A program made the translations under genes and the position numbers. Source: Bacteroidota bacterium (GTDB lineage: Bacteria; Bacteroidota; Bacteroidia; Chitinophagales; Chitinophagaceae). From it: a DNA stretch of 59,840 nt. The stretch lies in assembly GCA_028876495.1 (NCBI GenBank), contig JAGWRO010000014.1, positions 1 to 59,840 of the forward strand, written 5' to 3'. Shown here one piece after another: positions 1 to 8,648 of the stretch (position 1 is its first letter; each line of letters begins with the position of its first letter). Under the pieces are notes generated by a model that was not told the DNA's origin, ran no database searches, and saw only the letters and a program-made list of their open reading frames with translations.

Positions 1-129
1 AACCTGAGATATTATGAGGAAATGCCTTACGAAGAGATGAGTCATGTGTTGGAAACCAGTGAAGGCGCCTTAAAAGCAAGCTATCATCATGCTGCTAAAA
101 AAATTGAAAATTTTATTTTAAATAATTAA
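1..129 (+). CDS. ECF-type RNA polymerase sigma factor, C-terminal fragment (5' end outside window)
   Basis: The reading frame is open from the first base and ends with TAA at 127-129, giving the last 42 residues of a protein. The stretch EEMPYEEMSHVLETSEGALK followed by a positively charged helix resembles the region 4 helix-turn-helix of ECF sigma factors, which reads the -35 element. The next gene is a membrane-anchored soluble-domain protein 34 nt downstream and then a small exported protein, the usual layout of a sigma factor with its membrane regulator. Only region 4 is visible, so the subgroup cannot be assigned. Confidence 0.8.
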   Translation, partial: NLRYYEEMPYEEMSHVLETSEGALKASYHHAAKKIENFILNN

Positions 130-163
130 ACTAATTCAATTAAAAATCGTCTGAAGAAAGGAA

Positions 164-934
164 ATGAAAAAATCAACAGAAATATTGGATGAATTAAGAA
201 GCATAAGCCCTGTTCTGGCTGAAATAGAGAAGGTAAATGTATTCCATGTCCCGGAAGGATATTTCATTGATTTGGATGAAAAAATAGCTACCAACGTTTT
301 TCTTAAACAGGATGAAAAAAATAGCTTTCAAAAAGTTCCTGAAGGATATTTTGATTCTTTAAGTTCTAAAATCCTTTCCCGTATAAATGAAGGAGAAAGT
401 GCGGAAAGTGAAATAAAATCTATTTCACCGGCCTTACATTATCTAAAAGAAGAGAAGGTTTTTACTGTTCCAGAAGATTATTTTGACGATTTAAGTGATC
501 GGATTTTAAATAGAATAAATGGCCAAAATACCAAAATAATTTCTTTTGATTCACCTAGAAAATGGTGGAAATATGCAGCAGCGGCAATCATTACGGGAAT
601 TATTACCATCACTTCCCTGCAAATTTTCAAAACTACAAATTCAAATAGTGGGAAAAACATGGCAACTGCATCTGAAAATATCCCTGCTTATGTTCAACTG
701 GCTTCAAAATATAAAACACCAAAGCAACTAGACCAGGGAATTGCTTCATTGACTGACGATGAAATTGCTAGATATCTCGAAAAAAATACAACAATTTTGG
801 ATGACGAAGCACTGACTAAAAATACCGATACAAAGGAACTACCAACACCAGATGATTATTTAATTGATGATCATGCTTTAGATAATTATCTTCAAAAGAT
901 AAATGTAGAAAGCACCAATAAAAACACTCAGTAA
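164..934 (+). CDS. Single-pass membrane protein with three VPEGYF repeats, probable anti-sigma-type regulator
   Basis: A 256-residue protein with a cytoplasm-facing N-terminal part, one hydrophobic segment at about residues 136-156 and a C-terminal region ending in DDYLIDDHALDNYL. The N-terminal part holds three degenerate repeats built on VPEGYF (about residues 29-38, 58-67 and 102-111). Two of them are preceded by a similar SISP...L stretch, suggesting tandem duplication of a 30-50 residue unit. It lies directly after a sigma-factor gene and 2 nt before a small exported-protein gene, so the three are probably co-transcribed. The anti-sigma role is inferred from context and topology; I do not recognise a canonical zinc-binding anti-sigma domain. 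The start ATG has an AG-rich ribosome-binding sequence (GAAGAAAGG) just upstream. Confidence 0.75.
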   Translation: MKKSTEILDELRSISPVLAEIEKVNVFHVPEGYFIDLDEKIATNVFLKQDEKNSFQKVPEGYFDSLSSKILSRINEGESAESEIKSISPALHYLKEEKVFTVPEDYFDDLSDRILNRINGQNTKIISFDSPRKWWKYAAAAIITGIITITSLQIFKTTNSNSGKNMATASENIPAYVQLASKYKTPKQLDQGIASLTDDEIARYLEKNTTILDDEALTKNTDTKELPTPDDYLIDDHALDNYLQKINVESTNKNTQ

Positions 935-936
935 AA

Positions 937-1311
937 ATGAAAAAATATTTACTTATTATTTTAGCAATTTTTGGAAGTTTTTCGTTTGTAATGGCGCAGA
1001 ATGGAAATGGGCGGGAAAAGATCCAGGCTTTAAAGGTTGCGTTTATTACTCAAAAACTACACCTTACCGCCGCAGAAGCAGAAAAATTTTGGCCGGTTTA
1101 TAACCAATATGACAGCGAAATCATGCAACTGAGAGCGAATAACAGAAACGGTGACGTGCTTGACAATGAGCAAAAATTACTAGATATCAGAAAAAAGTAC
1201 AAATCTGCTTTTGAAAAAATTCTTGGTCCTCAAAGGGTAAATGATTTATATAATGCCGAAAGGGATTTCAGAAATGCACTGATACAACGGCTTAAAGAAA
1301 GACGACAATGA
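937..1311 (+). CDS. Small exported protein resembling the Spy/CpxP-like periplasmic sensors
   Basis: A 124-residue protein with a clear signal peptide (MKKYLLIILA through FVMA, cleavage before QNGNG). The mature part is helical and charged and carries LTAAEAEKFWPVYNQYDSEI, a pattern common in small Bacteroidota periplasmic proteins distantly like Spy/CpxP. It begins 2 nt after the preceding gene, so it is translated from the same mRNA as the sigma factor and its membrane partner. A plausible role is an envelope-stress sensor or chaperone for that sigma system, but this is inference from neighbours and size. Confidence 0.7.
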   Translation: MKKYLLIILAIFGSFSFVMAQNGNGREKIQALKVAFITQKLHLTAAEAEKFWPVYNQYDSEIMQLRANNRNGDVLDNEQKLLDIRKKYKSAFEKILGPQRVNDLYNAERDFRNALIQRLKERRQ

Positions 1312-1316
1312 AGAGT

Positions 1317-1350
1317 AAAATAAATATTCGACTTATTTGTTGCTTTACTG
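1317..1350 (-). repeat. Dispersed 34-nt element, copy 1
   Basis: Read on the minus strand: head CAGTAAAGCAA, CA, nine variable bases, AA, tail TATTTATTTT. It starts 6 nt after the stop of the small exported-protein gene and reads back towards it. The head has G and C at the two variable positions 8-9, as in the copies at 16556 and 53863. Confidence 0.75.
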
Positions 1351-1534
1351 TTAACTAACTCCCCCGCTTTTTCTGAATTTTAATATTATCGCTAATTCTG
1401 ATATAAAAATATTGTATTTCTTTAAATTGAAATTTCAGCAAAAGTTAGAAAAGTTTTTTCTATATAAATTGATTGAATATTAATAAATTTGACCTGAACA
1501 AGGTCATCTATATTATTAAAAAAAATAATTAAAC

Positions 1535-1564
1535 TTGGAGAAGTTAGTTTTTCTCCTATTTTTG
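1535..1564 (+). promoter_or_regulatory. Consensus Bacteroidota promoter with no gene downstream
   Basis: TTG at 1535-1537, a 19-nt spacer, and TATTTTTG at 1557-1564, an exact fit to the TTG-N19-TAnnTTTG consensus. The only thing downstream on this strand before the convergent gene is the hairpin at 1592-1627, so any transcript would be about 50-60 nt. Confidence 0.6.
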
Positions 1565-1591
1565 CAACGGTGTTTTTCATAGGTTAGCAAC

Positions 1592-1627
1592 GGCCAGCCC
1601 TTTTTAGGGCAGGCCTTTATTTTTTAG
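1592..1627 (+). terminator. Intrinsic terminator
   Basis: GGCC, A, GCCC pairs with GGGC, A, GGCC across a 6-nt T/A loop (a single A-A mismatch in a stem of eight pairs), followed on the plus strand by TTTATTTTTT. It could end either the sigma-factor operon, about 280 nt after its last stop, or a short transcript from the promoter at 1535. Confidence 0.75.
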
Positions 1628-1637
1628 AAATAATTTT

Positions 1638-2375
1638 TTATTTAAATGTGAAGACTGGTTCTTTAATATCGTGGTAAAATAAAAAAGTCCATTTTTCCTT
1701 CTCGCCTGCCTTCCACCATTTTTGCCTTAGTTCCATTGATGCTGCTCCATCAAAATCATATTTTGCTTTAAAACGATTTTTCATTTGCTGCAATTGAGGT
1801 GCTACATCACCTCCAAAAAAAATAATTTCATCACCATCAACTATCTTAAAAACCTGATGAAACGGGCTATGAGCTCCGGTAACTTCATAAAAAATGTAAT
1901 CATCTATAACACCTTCATCTTCTGTAAAAACAACTTTCCCTGTTTTCCCGAGTAGTAAAAAATCATTTATATGATAAGACGGCAGCCCCTTTTTTAAGGC
2001 ATACTCCCATTCGTTTTTATTGATATAATAGGTGGCATTTTCAAAACTCACAATTCTTTTGTTAGTCTGGGTTATACCGCCTGAATGATCTTTATGAAGA
2101 TGCGAAAGAAGCACTTTGGTTACATCAGTGGCATTAATTCCGTTTGCTGCTAAATTTTTATGAATTTGTAATTGTCCTTCTTTATCTGCGTAACCGAGCC
2201 CGGTATCCAGTAACAAAATATCTTTTGAAGTAATAACTACAAAAGGCTGTATTTCTACTAAAAGGCTTCCTTTATTTCTACCCTGAAGGTCATCGTTTTG
2301 TTTATTAAAAGGAACAAATTTTTTTGTTTGATCAACCGTAAAAGCACCTTCGCTTAAGGGAATTATTTTAGACAT
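1638..2375 (-). CDS. Metallo-beta-lactamase-fold hydrolase
   Basis: A 245-residue soluble protein of the MBL superfamily. The metal-binding motif is seen as SHLHKDHSGG (H92, H94, D96, H97), preceded by LLLDTGLG, and a later GAHSPFH and FFGGDV supply the further histidine and aspartate ligands. Family members are zinc-dependent hydrolases with very diverse substrates (lactones, thioesters, phosphoesters), so the substrate cannot be told. No signal peptide, so it is probably cytoplasmic. A good promoter (2380-2409) ends only 4 nt before the ATG, so the mRNA may be leaderless. The gene lies downstream of rodA but has its own promoter. Confidence 0.85.
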   Translation of the reverse strand: MSKIIPLSEGAFTVDQTKKFVPFNKQNDDLQGRNKGSLLVEIQPFVVITSKDILLLDTGLGYADKEGQLQIHKNLAANGINATDVTKVLLSHLHKDHSGGITQTNKRIVSFENATYYINKNEWEYALKKGLPSYHINDFLLLGKTGKVVFTEDEGVIDDYIFYEVTGAHSPFHQVFKIVDGDEIIFFGGDVAPQLQQMKNRFKAKYDFDGAASMELRQKWWKAGEKEKWTFLFYHDIKEPVFTFK

Positions 2376-2379
2376 GATG

Positions 2380-2409
2380 CAAATTTCGTTTGGAATTACC
2401 CAAAAGCAA
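2380..2409 (-). promoter_or_regulatory. Promoter of the MBL-fold hydrolase gene
   Basis: On the minus strand TTG (2409-2407), 19-nt spacer, GAAATTTG (2387-2380), one base off the TAnnTTTG box. The box ends 4 nt before the ATG at 2375. Confidence 0.5.
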
Positions 2410-2417
2410 AAAAGTAT

Positions 2418-3764
2418 TTACCGTAAAATCATTTGCCTGTCAGCATCCAGCCGGATTAAAATAAATATTAAGATGGTAAAAGTAAGCAAAGAGGAGCCAC
2501 CGTAACTCATAAGTGGTAATGTTATTCCAATTACAGGTGCAAGCCCGACGGTCATACAAATATTGATAGAAACATGAAAAAAGATAATAGCTGCCACACT
2601 GTAAGCATAAACGCGTGTAAAAGTACTTCGCTGTCGCTCCGCCAAAAAAACCACACGCAGCATAAAGAACAGGTATAGAATAACGACCAATAAGCTACCC
2701 CAGAAACCGAAGTTTTCGCCGACGGAAGTAAAAATAAAATCTGTATGCTGCTCAGGAACAAAATCTCCTTGTGTTTGTGTGCCTTTCAAAAATCCCTTTC
2801 CCCATAAACCGCCTGATCCAATTGCAATTTTTGACTGCTTTACGTTGTAATTTTCTTTAGCTTTTTTTGCTTTATGTTGTTGTAACTGATCTTTTTTACT
2901 CAACCCTGCTGTTCCTGCCTCCGGAACATAATCTACTCCAAAAGTGTTCATAATTCTTTCTACCTGGTACTGATGCAATACATGTTGAAAAATATATGGA
3001 ACCGCAAACCTTTGAATACCTACACACAACATCCAAAGGCCCAATATAATTGCCAAAACAGCTTTATCGCGTTTAATGGTTCTTCTTAAAACATAAATAA
3101 CGATGGCAGCAATTATCGTAAGGATGAGTGCCAACAAATTCTTTTCTACCAAAATAGTAGCCACAACAAGTATTGCAAAAGAAAATCCAATGATAAGATA
3201 AACAGGTGGCAAACCTTCCCGGTACATCGGAATTAAAAAAGCGAAATATACCAGAGCCAGGCCTGTTTCATTTTGCAAAAGAGAAAATGCTGCCGGGGTT
3301 AAGGCAATAGCTGCTGCTATTAACTGTGATCGTGGGTTTTTAAAATTGGTCTCCGGCCGGGATAAATATTTTGAAAGTGCCAGGGCTGTAAATATTTTAC
3401 AGGTTTCCACAGGTTGAAGATTAAAAAAACCGAGTGGAATCCATGAGCGCGAACCATTAATATCTTTGCCCAGGACAAAAGTGGCCATCATCAACAAAAT
3501 GCCAAAAGCATACCCGAGATTGGCTGTGGCAGTAAAAAATTTACTGTCGGTAAGTAATATAAACGTAGCAACAACAGCGGACATGCTGATGAATAACAAC
3601 TGCCTTGAATAATTTTTTTTGAGACCAATAATATTTTGCCAGATATTTCCGTCATTGTGATATTCAACAGAAAAAATACAGAGTACCCCAATAGAAACAA
3701 GAATAATGTACAACCAAACACTTACCCAATCTATACCCTTAGATATCATAGCCTGATCGCGCAT
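2418..3764 (-). CDS. rodA: Rod shape-determining peptidoglycan polymerase RodA (SEDS family)
   Basis: A 448-residue polytopic membrane protein of the FtsW/RodA/SpoVE family, the glycosyltransferase that polymerises lipid II during side-wall growth together with PBP2. Family marks are GSRSWIPLGFFNLQPVE, QSKIAIGSGG, PEQHTDFIFTSVGENFG and, near the C-terminus, PLMSYGGSS. The large extracytoplasmic loop carries a lysine-rich stretch (about residues 282-305, AKKAKENY) that looks longer than in enterobacterial RodA. It lies 30 nt downstream of mrdA as the last gene of the mreBCD-mrdA-rodA cluster, which supports RodA rather than FtsW. Confidence 0.95.
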   Translation of the reverse strand: MRDQAMISKGIDWVSVWLYIILVSIGVLCIFSVEYHNDGNIWQNIIGLKKNYSRQLLFISMSAVVATFILLTDSKFFTATANLGYAFGILLMMATFVLGKDINGSRSWIPLGFFNLQPVETCKIFTALALSKYLSRPETNFKNPRSQLIAAAIALTPAAFSLLQNETGLALVYFAFLIPMYREGLPPVYLIIGFSFAILVVATILVEKNLLALILTIIAAIVIYVLRRTIKRDKAVLAIILGLWMLCVGIQRFAVPYIFQHVLHQYQVERIMNTFGVDYVPEAGTAGLSKKDQLQQHKAKKAKENYNVKQSKIAIGSGGLWGKGFLKGTQTQGDFVPEQHTDFIFTSVGENFGFWGSLLVVILYLFFMLRVVFLAERQRSTFTRVYAYSVAAIIFFHVSINICMTVGLAPVIGITLPLMSYGGSSLLTFTILIFILIRLDADRQMILR

Positions 3765-3794
3765 TAATTTTGTAAATAGATTTTAGTGAACTGA

Positions 3795-5912
3795 TTATTT
3801 TTTTGTTTTTCCTTTTTGTTCCTCGGGCAATAGAGCGCTGTTGGTCCGGTCTTTTAATGTTTGCTTTTTCGCCGGAACTGAATTTGGCTTTTGCTGCTCA
3901 TTTGTATCTGGCTTATTAAGCTCATCCATTGTACCAGAACTATCTTCATCTTCAATTCCCGTGGTATCTTTTATTGACTTAAGGTATTCCTTTGCCAAAG
4001 CCTGTTTTTGATTTTTGGCATGAGCAATTGAATCTCTTTCACGCATCGCATCAAGCATTTTTGCCGGAATCAAGTTCAATTTTGAAATCGTTTCAATTAA
4101 AGCTTTCCTGTCTGGTTCAGCAATTGAATCCTTTAAATATTTCTCTATCATCAGGCTTGCAATAGGAGCAGATGAATTCGCTCCGAATCCCGCGTTTTCA
4201 CATATAACAGCAATAGCTATACGTGGATTTTCCCGTGGCGCGAAAGCCGCGAAAAAAGCATGGTCCTTTTGTTTTACGCCTTTATAATAATTTTCAACCG
4301 TTCCTGTTTTTCCGCAAACCACAATACCGGGAACTTTTGCTGCAACACCGGTTCCTCTTTCCATTACACCCTGCATTCCATCTGCCACCGCTTCAAAAAT
4401 TGAATCAGGAATATTCAAAGGATGATGCCGTAACTTAAATGAATCCAGTAAATGAAACTTGTCTCCTCCATCAATGGAGTCGATCATGTGAGGAGTAATA
4501 AACCAACCACGATTAGCAAGATAGGCCATTTCGTTGGCTACCTGCAATGGTGTTACGCTCACTTCTCCCTGTCCGATACTTACCGAACGAAATGTACAAA
4601 AATTCCAATGTCCGTCGCCATACATTCTGTTATAAGTTCTTGGAGTTGGAATAATACCTCCCTTCTCAAAAGGCATGTCAATTCCCAACCTGTTTCCAAG
4701 CCCAAAAGCATACATGTACCTGTCCCATACTCTTAAGGCGCTATCTGCCGAACCAAATTGTGGATTATTAATAACCCGTTGCATCACATTTGCAAAGTAA
4801 GTATTGCACGAAACGGTTATCGCCTCTTTCAAATTAAAGTTACCAGGATCAAGACAACCCATAGGCCTGCCGCAGCCATAAAAGGCGCCTGTGCATAAGA
4901 ATCTTGTAGATGGAGAAATGACCCCTTCCTGCAAACCAATAAGCGCCTGCAACGTTTTAAATGTTGAACCGGGAGAATAAGTGCCACTAATGGCTCGATT
5001 GTACATTGGCAACCGGGGGTCTAAATATAATTGCGAAAAATGTTTTCTTCTATCTGCTCCGGTTAATAAGTTGGGTTCATAAGTTGGGCTGCTTACCATT
5101 GCAAGTATTCCGCCTGTTTTAGGATCTATGGCGACTATTGCCCCCACTTTGTTTTCCATCAGGTGTTCACCAAGCTTTTGAAGGTCAATATCCAAAGCCA
5201 TATGAAGATTTTCCCCGGGGACTGCAGCAGTATCATATTTCCCATTTTCAAGGTGGCCGGTAAGTCTGTTTTTATTGTCACGTTTCCAGTATTCAATTCC
5301 CCGACGTCCCATTAACACTCTTTCATAGCTTCTTTCCAGCCCTGTCTTCCCGGCATAATCTCCCATTTGATATCCTTCTCCCTCATGTCTTTTTAAAAAA
5401 TTCGAATCCACTTCTGATAAATAGCCAAGAATATTTCCTGCAGCATCAAAGGGATAATCACGAACCGGCCTTTCCTGTAAATAAAATGCAGGCACAAATT
5501 TGTACATACTTTCATTTAGACGTGCAATTTTTTCTTCAGAAAGAGAAGTTTCAAAAACAGAAGGCCTGTAACTACGATTTTTAATAATTGCCGTTATAAT
5601 TCTTTTCCTGAATTCTGCCGTATCAATATTCAAAATCCGGCAAAGGTCTGCAGTATCAAGATGCATTCTATAAAGTTTTGATGGAGTAACCATCAAATCA
5701 TAGATAACAGTATTTCTTAAAACTGCTTTACCATTTCTGTCGAACAATATTCCCCTGTTAGGATACACCACCATCCTGAACCTTCCCTGCTCATTTGCCA
5801 TGATGGAATATTTTTTATCTACCACCTGGAGAATGAAAAGCCGCAAAATAATGATCAGTCCCATGAGCAGGAACATAGCAATTATTATATTTTTACGGGA
5901 TTGATTAAACAC
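3795..5912 (-). CDS. mrdA: Penicillin-binding protein 2 (cell-elongation transpeptidase)
   Basis: A 705-residue class B PBP with an N-terminal membrane anchor (about residues 8-30), a dimerisation domain and a transpeptidase domain. The catalytic motifs are S316-T-F-K319, S368-C-N370 and K535-T-G-T538. It cross-links new peptidoglycan in the elongasome with RodA. After the transpeptidase domain there is a charged, low-complexity tail of roughly 110 residues (from about 595) that many PBP2 proteins lack. The ORF starts with GTG at 5912; the following MFNQSRKNIIIAMFLL fits a normal anchor, so GTG is probably the true start. It sits between mreD and rodA. Confidence 0.95.
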   Translation of the reverse strand: MFNQSRKNIIIAMFLLMGLIIILRLFILQVVDKKYSIMANEQGRFRMVVYPNRGILFDRNGKAVLRNTVIYDLMVTPSKLYRMHLDTADLCRILNIDTAEFRKRIITAIIKNRSYRPSVFETSLSEEKIARLNESMYKFVPAFYLQERPVRDYPFDAAGNILGYLSEVDSNFLKRHEGEGYQMGDYAGKTGLERSYERVLMGRRGIEYWKRDNKNRLTGHLENGKYDTAAVPGENLHMALDIDLQKLGEHLMENKVGAIVAIDPKTGGILAMVSSPTYEPNLLTGADRRKHFSQLYLDPRLPMYNRAISGTYSPGSTFKTLQALIGLQEGVISPSTRFLCTGAFYGCGRPMGCLDPGNFNLKEAITVSCNTYFANVMQRVINNPQFGSADSALRVWDRYMYAFGLGNRLGIDMPFEKGGIIPTPRTYNRMYGDGHWNFCTFRSVSIGQGEVSVTPLQVANEMAYLANRGWFITPHMIDSIDGGDKFHLLDSFKLRHHPLNIPDSIFEAVADGMQGVMERGTGVAAKVPGIVVCGKTGTVENYYKGVKQKDHAFFAAFAPRENPRIAIAVICENAGFGANSSAPIASLMIEKYLKDSIAEPDRKALIETISKLNLIPAKMLDAMRERDSIAHAKNQKQALAKEYLKSIKDTTGIEDEDSSGTMDELNKPDTNEQQKPNSVPAKKQTLKDRTNSALLPEEQKGKTKK

Positions 5913-5971
5913 TCTTTGGGGTTGATTTTGAGATATAGGTAAGCAAATATTTCAGCACAAAAATACTTAGT

Positions 5972-6505
5972 CTAAATCGTATTTGTCCTAAATCTTTGTT
6001 TCCTCGGAAATAATAATTCTAATAACAATATTAACAGTAAACTTATTGCGGTAGAAATTAAAGATTTTAAAAAGAAATAGAAATATCCACCGGTTTGCAA
6101 AGCTTGCAAAAAGTAAAGAAAAGTGTGGTGAATAAACGTTAAAATTGTAACATAAGTGAGATAAGGGGTAAATCCCATACTCTGAATAGAAGGTTCATTA
6201 TAATTACTTTCTGCACCCTCCTGTGAAATAAGAAGATTAATAAGAAATGGACGTAAATAAGCAATAAGCACACATGCAGCAGCATGCATTCCATAAGAAT
6301 TACTAAAACTATCAAGAGCAAAACCTAATCCAAATGCCAGCAACATTTGCATTCTTCTTCCGATCTTAAAAGGAAGCCATAAAATAAAGAGAAAATAAAC
6401 ATAAGGCGTTACCAACTGGTGCAAAGGCGGAATCTGGTTAAGAATAAAAACCTGCGCCAAAATAAAAAGGCAAAAACGGATTATATTTTTAATTAAGTTA
6501 CTCAT
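5972..6505 (-). CDS. mreD: Rod shape-determining membrane protein MreD
   Basis: A 177-residue, strongly hydrophobic protein with about five to six membrane segments, the size and profile of MreD. MreD sequences are poorly conserved, so the call rests on position: its ATG overlaps the stop of mreC by 4 nt, and mrdA follows 59 nt downstream. The overlap suggests translational coupling with MreC, its elongasome partner. One recognisable stretch is AFGLGFALDSFSNSYGMHA. Confidence 0.9.
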   Translation of the reverse strand: MSNLIKNIIRFCLFILAQVFILNQIPPLHQLVTPYVYFLFILWLPFKIGRRMQMLLAFGLGFALDSFSNSYGMHAAACVLIAYLRPFLINLLISQEGAESNYNEPSIQSMGFTPYLTYVTILTFIHHTFLYFLQALQTGGYFYFFLKSLISTAISLLLILLLELLFPRKQRFRTNTI

Positions 6506-7353
6506 TTACTTTTCACCTTATTTAAAAGTTGTTGAGGTTCTTCTTTTTGAAGATTGTTTATTATATAGGCATATTGCAGCTTTTCAAAATCAACAGCTGG
6601 CTTTAACCTTACAGTATAAGTACTACTGCTCTTGTCATTAATAATATCCTTTACATATCCCACCAGTAATCCCCCAGGAAATTTATCTGAAAAACCGCTG
6701 GTAATAACAGTATCACCTGCATGAATTTTAGCTGATTTGGAAATATCTTTTAGGTACAAAATACCGGGTGTTTTACCATCATAACTTACAATACCTGTTT
6801 CTCCGCCTTTTTTAAGCCGGGCACTCAGGTTGCTTTGCTCATGCAACAAACTCATTACAACGGAATAATTATTACTCACATCAACTACAGTTCCTACTAC
6901 CGCGTTATTTACATCAATTACACCCATATCAGGCAGAACTCCCTGCAACTTACCGCGATGCAATTCAATATAATTGTTTAAAAGATTTACTGTGTTGCTG
7001 ATTACTTTCGCCTGCATGTACAAATATTTTCTTTGCTTATGGGACGAATCAAAATTCATCGTATCAATAGCAATTTTGTTTACACTATCAGGTATTTCAA
7101 AATCCTGCCTTAGTTTATTGTACAACACTTCATTTGCTTTTACAAGCGAATCATTTGTTCTTTTTAATTGAAAATAATATTCAATGCTGTTGTACCTTTT
7201 ACTGATGTTGCCTGTTATTTCATTGGCTGCTTTTGAGTAAACTGCATGATGATAACGATTATAACTGAAGATCATATAAAATGATAATCCCATCAGAAAT
7301 AAGAAGAAAATAAATGTAAAATAAATACGGATAAAGAGAAAAATGTTTCGCAT
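6502..7353 (-). CDS. mreC: Rod shape-determining protein MreC
   Basis: A 283-residue protein with an N-terminal membrane segment (about residues 5-29), a coiled-coil-like stretch rich in N, L and K, and a C-terminal beta-barrel region with VISNTVNLLNNYIELHRGKL, GVIDVNNAVVGTVVDVSNN and GDTVITSGFSDKFPGGLLVG, which match the MreC core. MreC links the cytoplasmic MreB filament to periplasmic PBP2. It follows mreB by 118 nt, with a possible internal promoter in that gap, and overlaps mreD. Confidence 0.95.
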   Translation of the reverse strand: MRNIFLFIRIYFTFIFFLFLMGLSFYMIFSYNRYHHAVYSKAANEITGNISKRYNSIEYYFQLKRTNDSLVKANEVLYNKLRQDFEIPDSVNKIAIDTMNFDSSHKQRKYLYMQAKVISNTVNLLNNYIELHRGKLQGVLPDMGVIDVNNAVVGTVVDVSNNYSVVMSLLHEQSNLSARLKKGGETGIVSYDGKTPGILYLKDISKSAKIHAGDTVITSGFSDKFPGGLLVGYVKDIINDKSSSTYTVRLKPAVDFEKLQYAYIINNLQKEEPQQLLNKVKSK

Positions 7354-7415
7354 GATTTCATCCGGGCTGCATTAAAGAAACAGCCATTTATTAGAAGTTG
7401 AAATAATTATTCCTG

Positions 7416-7423
7416 CAAATTTA
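7416..7423 (-). promoter_or_regulatory. Possible internal promoter for mreC-mreD-mrdA-rodA
   Basis: TAAATTTG on the minus strand (an exact -7 box) in the mreB-mreC gap, 62 nt before the mreC ATG. No TTG lies at the expected -33 distance, so it may be weak. Confidence 0.4.
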
Positions 7424-7471
7424 ATTATTGATCAAATGATAAGCTGATCAGTGCAATAAATAATCCAAAAC

Positions 7472-8497
7472 TTATCTCATTACAAAAGGATAACGGTCAT
7501 AATGTTTTAAAGCGAGGCCAGTTCCGCGAACAACACTTTTCAACGGGTCATCCGCAATATGAACCGGTAATTTAATCTTTGCAGCTAATCTTTTATCAAG
7601 TCCCCGAAGCAATGCACCACCACCGGTTAAATACAATCCTCTTCTGTAGATATCGGAAGCAAGCTCAGGCGGAGTTGTTTCCAATGCTTTTAAAATCCCT
7701 TCCTCAATTTTGAAAATAGATTTATCAAGCGCTTCTGCAATTTCCTGGTAGCTTACCATTATTTGTTTCGGAATGCCTGTTACAAGGTCACGGCCATTTA
7801 CGGGCATGTCATCCGGAGGATTGTCAATATCTTTCATAGCTGCTCCAATTTGAATTTTAATTTGCTCAGCAGTACGCTCTCCAATTAGCAAGCTATGGTA
7901 ACGACGTAACGCCTCCATGATATCAGCCGTAAATTCATCTCCTGCAACCCGAATCGATTGATCGCAAACTATACCCGCCAATGCAATTACGGTAATACCT
8001 GTTGTACCACCGCCAATATCAATGATCATATTTCCAACCGGTTCTTCTACATCAATTCCAATTCCTAACGCTGCTGCCATTGGCTCATGCAAAAGATAAA
8101 CTTCTTTAGCTCCCGCCTGTTCAGCACTATCTCTTACGGCACGCTTTTCTACTTCAGTAATGCTACTGGGGATGCAGATCATCATTCTCCAACTTGGAGG
8201 AAATAAAGGTTTTTTTGGATATATTTTTTTAATCATCTCACGAATCATCAACTCTGCTGCGTTAAAATCAGCAATTACACCATCTTTCAAGGGGCGGACC
8301 GTGCGGATGCTTTCATGGGTTTTTTCATGCATCATCAATGCCTTTTTACCCACAGCCAGTATATTTTTGGGATTGTTGCGATCCAACGCTACAATCGAAG
8401 GTTCATTTACAACTACAACATCATTATGGATTATAAGTGTATTGGCAGTTCCAAGATCTATCGCAATCTCCTGTGTGAAAAAATTAAAAAGGCCCAT
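7472..8497 (-). CDS. mreB: Actin-like cell-shape protein MreB
   Basis: A 341-residue actin-fold ATPase. The phosphate-binding motifs are seen as IAIDLGTANTLI near the N-terminus and NMIIDIGGGTTGITVIALAG in the middle, and the adenosine motif as GLYLTGGGALLRGLD near the C-terminus. It forms membrane-associated filaments that direct side-wall synthesis through MreC, MreD, RodA and PBP2, whose genes follow on the same strand. A promoter with the correct spacing lies at 8533-8562. Length is normal for the family. Confidence 0.98.
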   Translation of the reverse strand: MGLFNFFTQEIAIDLGTANTLIIHNDVVVVNEPSIVALDRNNPKNILAVGKKALMMHEKTHESIRTVRPLKDGVIADFNAAELMIREMIKKIYPKKPLFPPSWRMMICIPSSITEVEKRAVRDSAEQAGAKEVYLLHEPMAAALGIGIDVEEPVGNMIIDIGGGTTGITVIALAGIVCDQSIRVAGDEFTADIMEALRRYHSLLIGERTAEQIKIQIGAAMKDIDNPPDDMPVNGRDLVTGIPKQIMVSYQEIAEALDKSIFKIEEGILKALETTPPELASDIYRRGLYLTGGGALLRGLDKRLAAKIKLPVHIADDPLKSVVRGTGLALKHYDRYPFVMR

Positions 8498-8532
8498 GTT
8501 TTATTTGAGGTATTGAAAATTACTAATGCCTG

Positions 8533-8562
8533 CAAAGTTGTGGAAATAATTTGGAATTACAA
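8533..8562 (-). promoter_or_regulatory. Promoter of the mreB operon
   Basis: On the minus strand TTG (8562-8560), 19-nt spacer, CAACTTTG (8540-8533), one base off TAnnTTTG. It leaves a leader of about 30 nt before mreB. Confidence 0.55.
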
Positions 8563-8648
8563 CCTATTACTATTGAAGGTTTTTATATGAAACGCAATTA
8601 AAATTTGTAAATTGTTTTAAAGGAAAAATATTATAATATAACGCTACC

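Larger units (their letters stand above)
1312..1637. other. Non-coding interval of 326 bp between convergent genes
   Basis: No convincing open reading frame. It holds a copy of the dispersed 34-nt element (1317-1350), a consensus promoter on the plus strand (1535-1564) and a hairpin with a T-rich tail (1592-1627). The stretch between about 1355 and 1530 is AT-rich and shows nothing else I can name. Confidence 0.8.
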
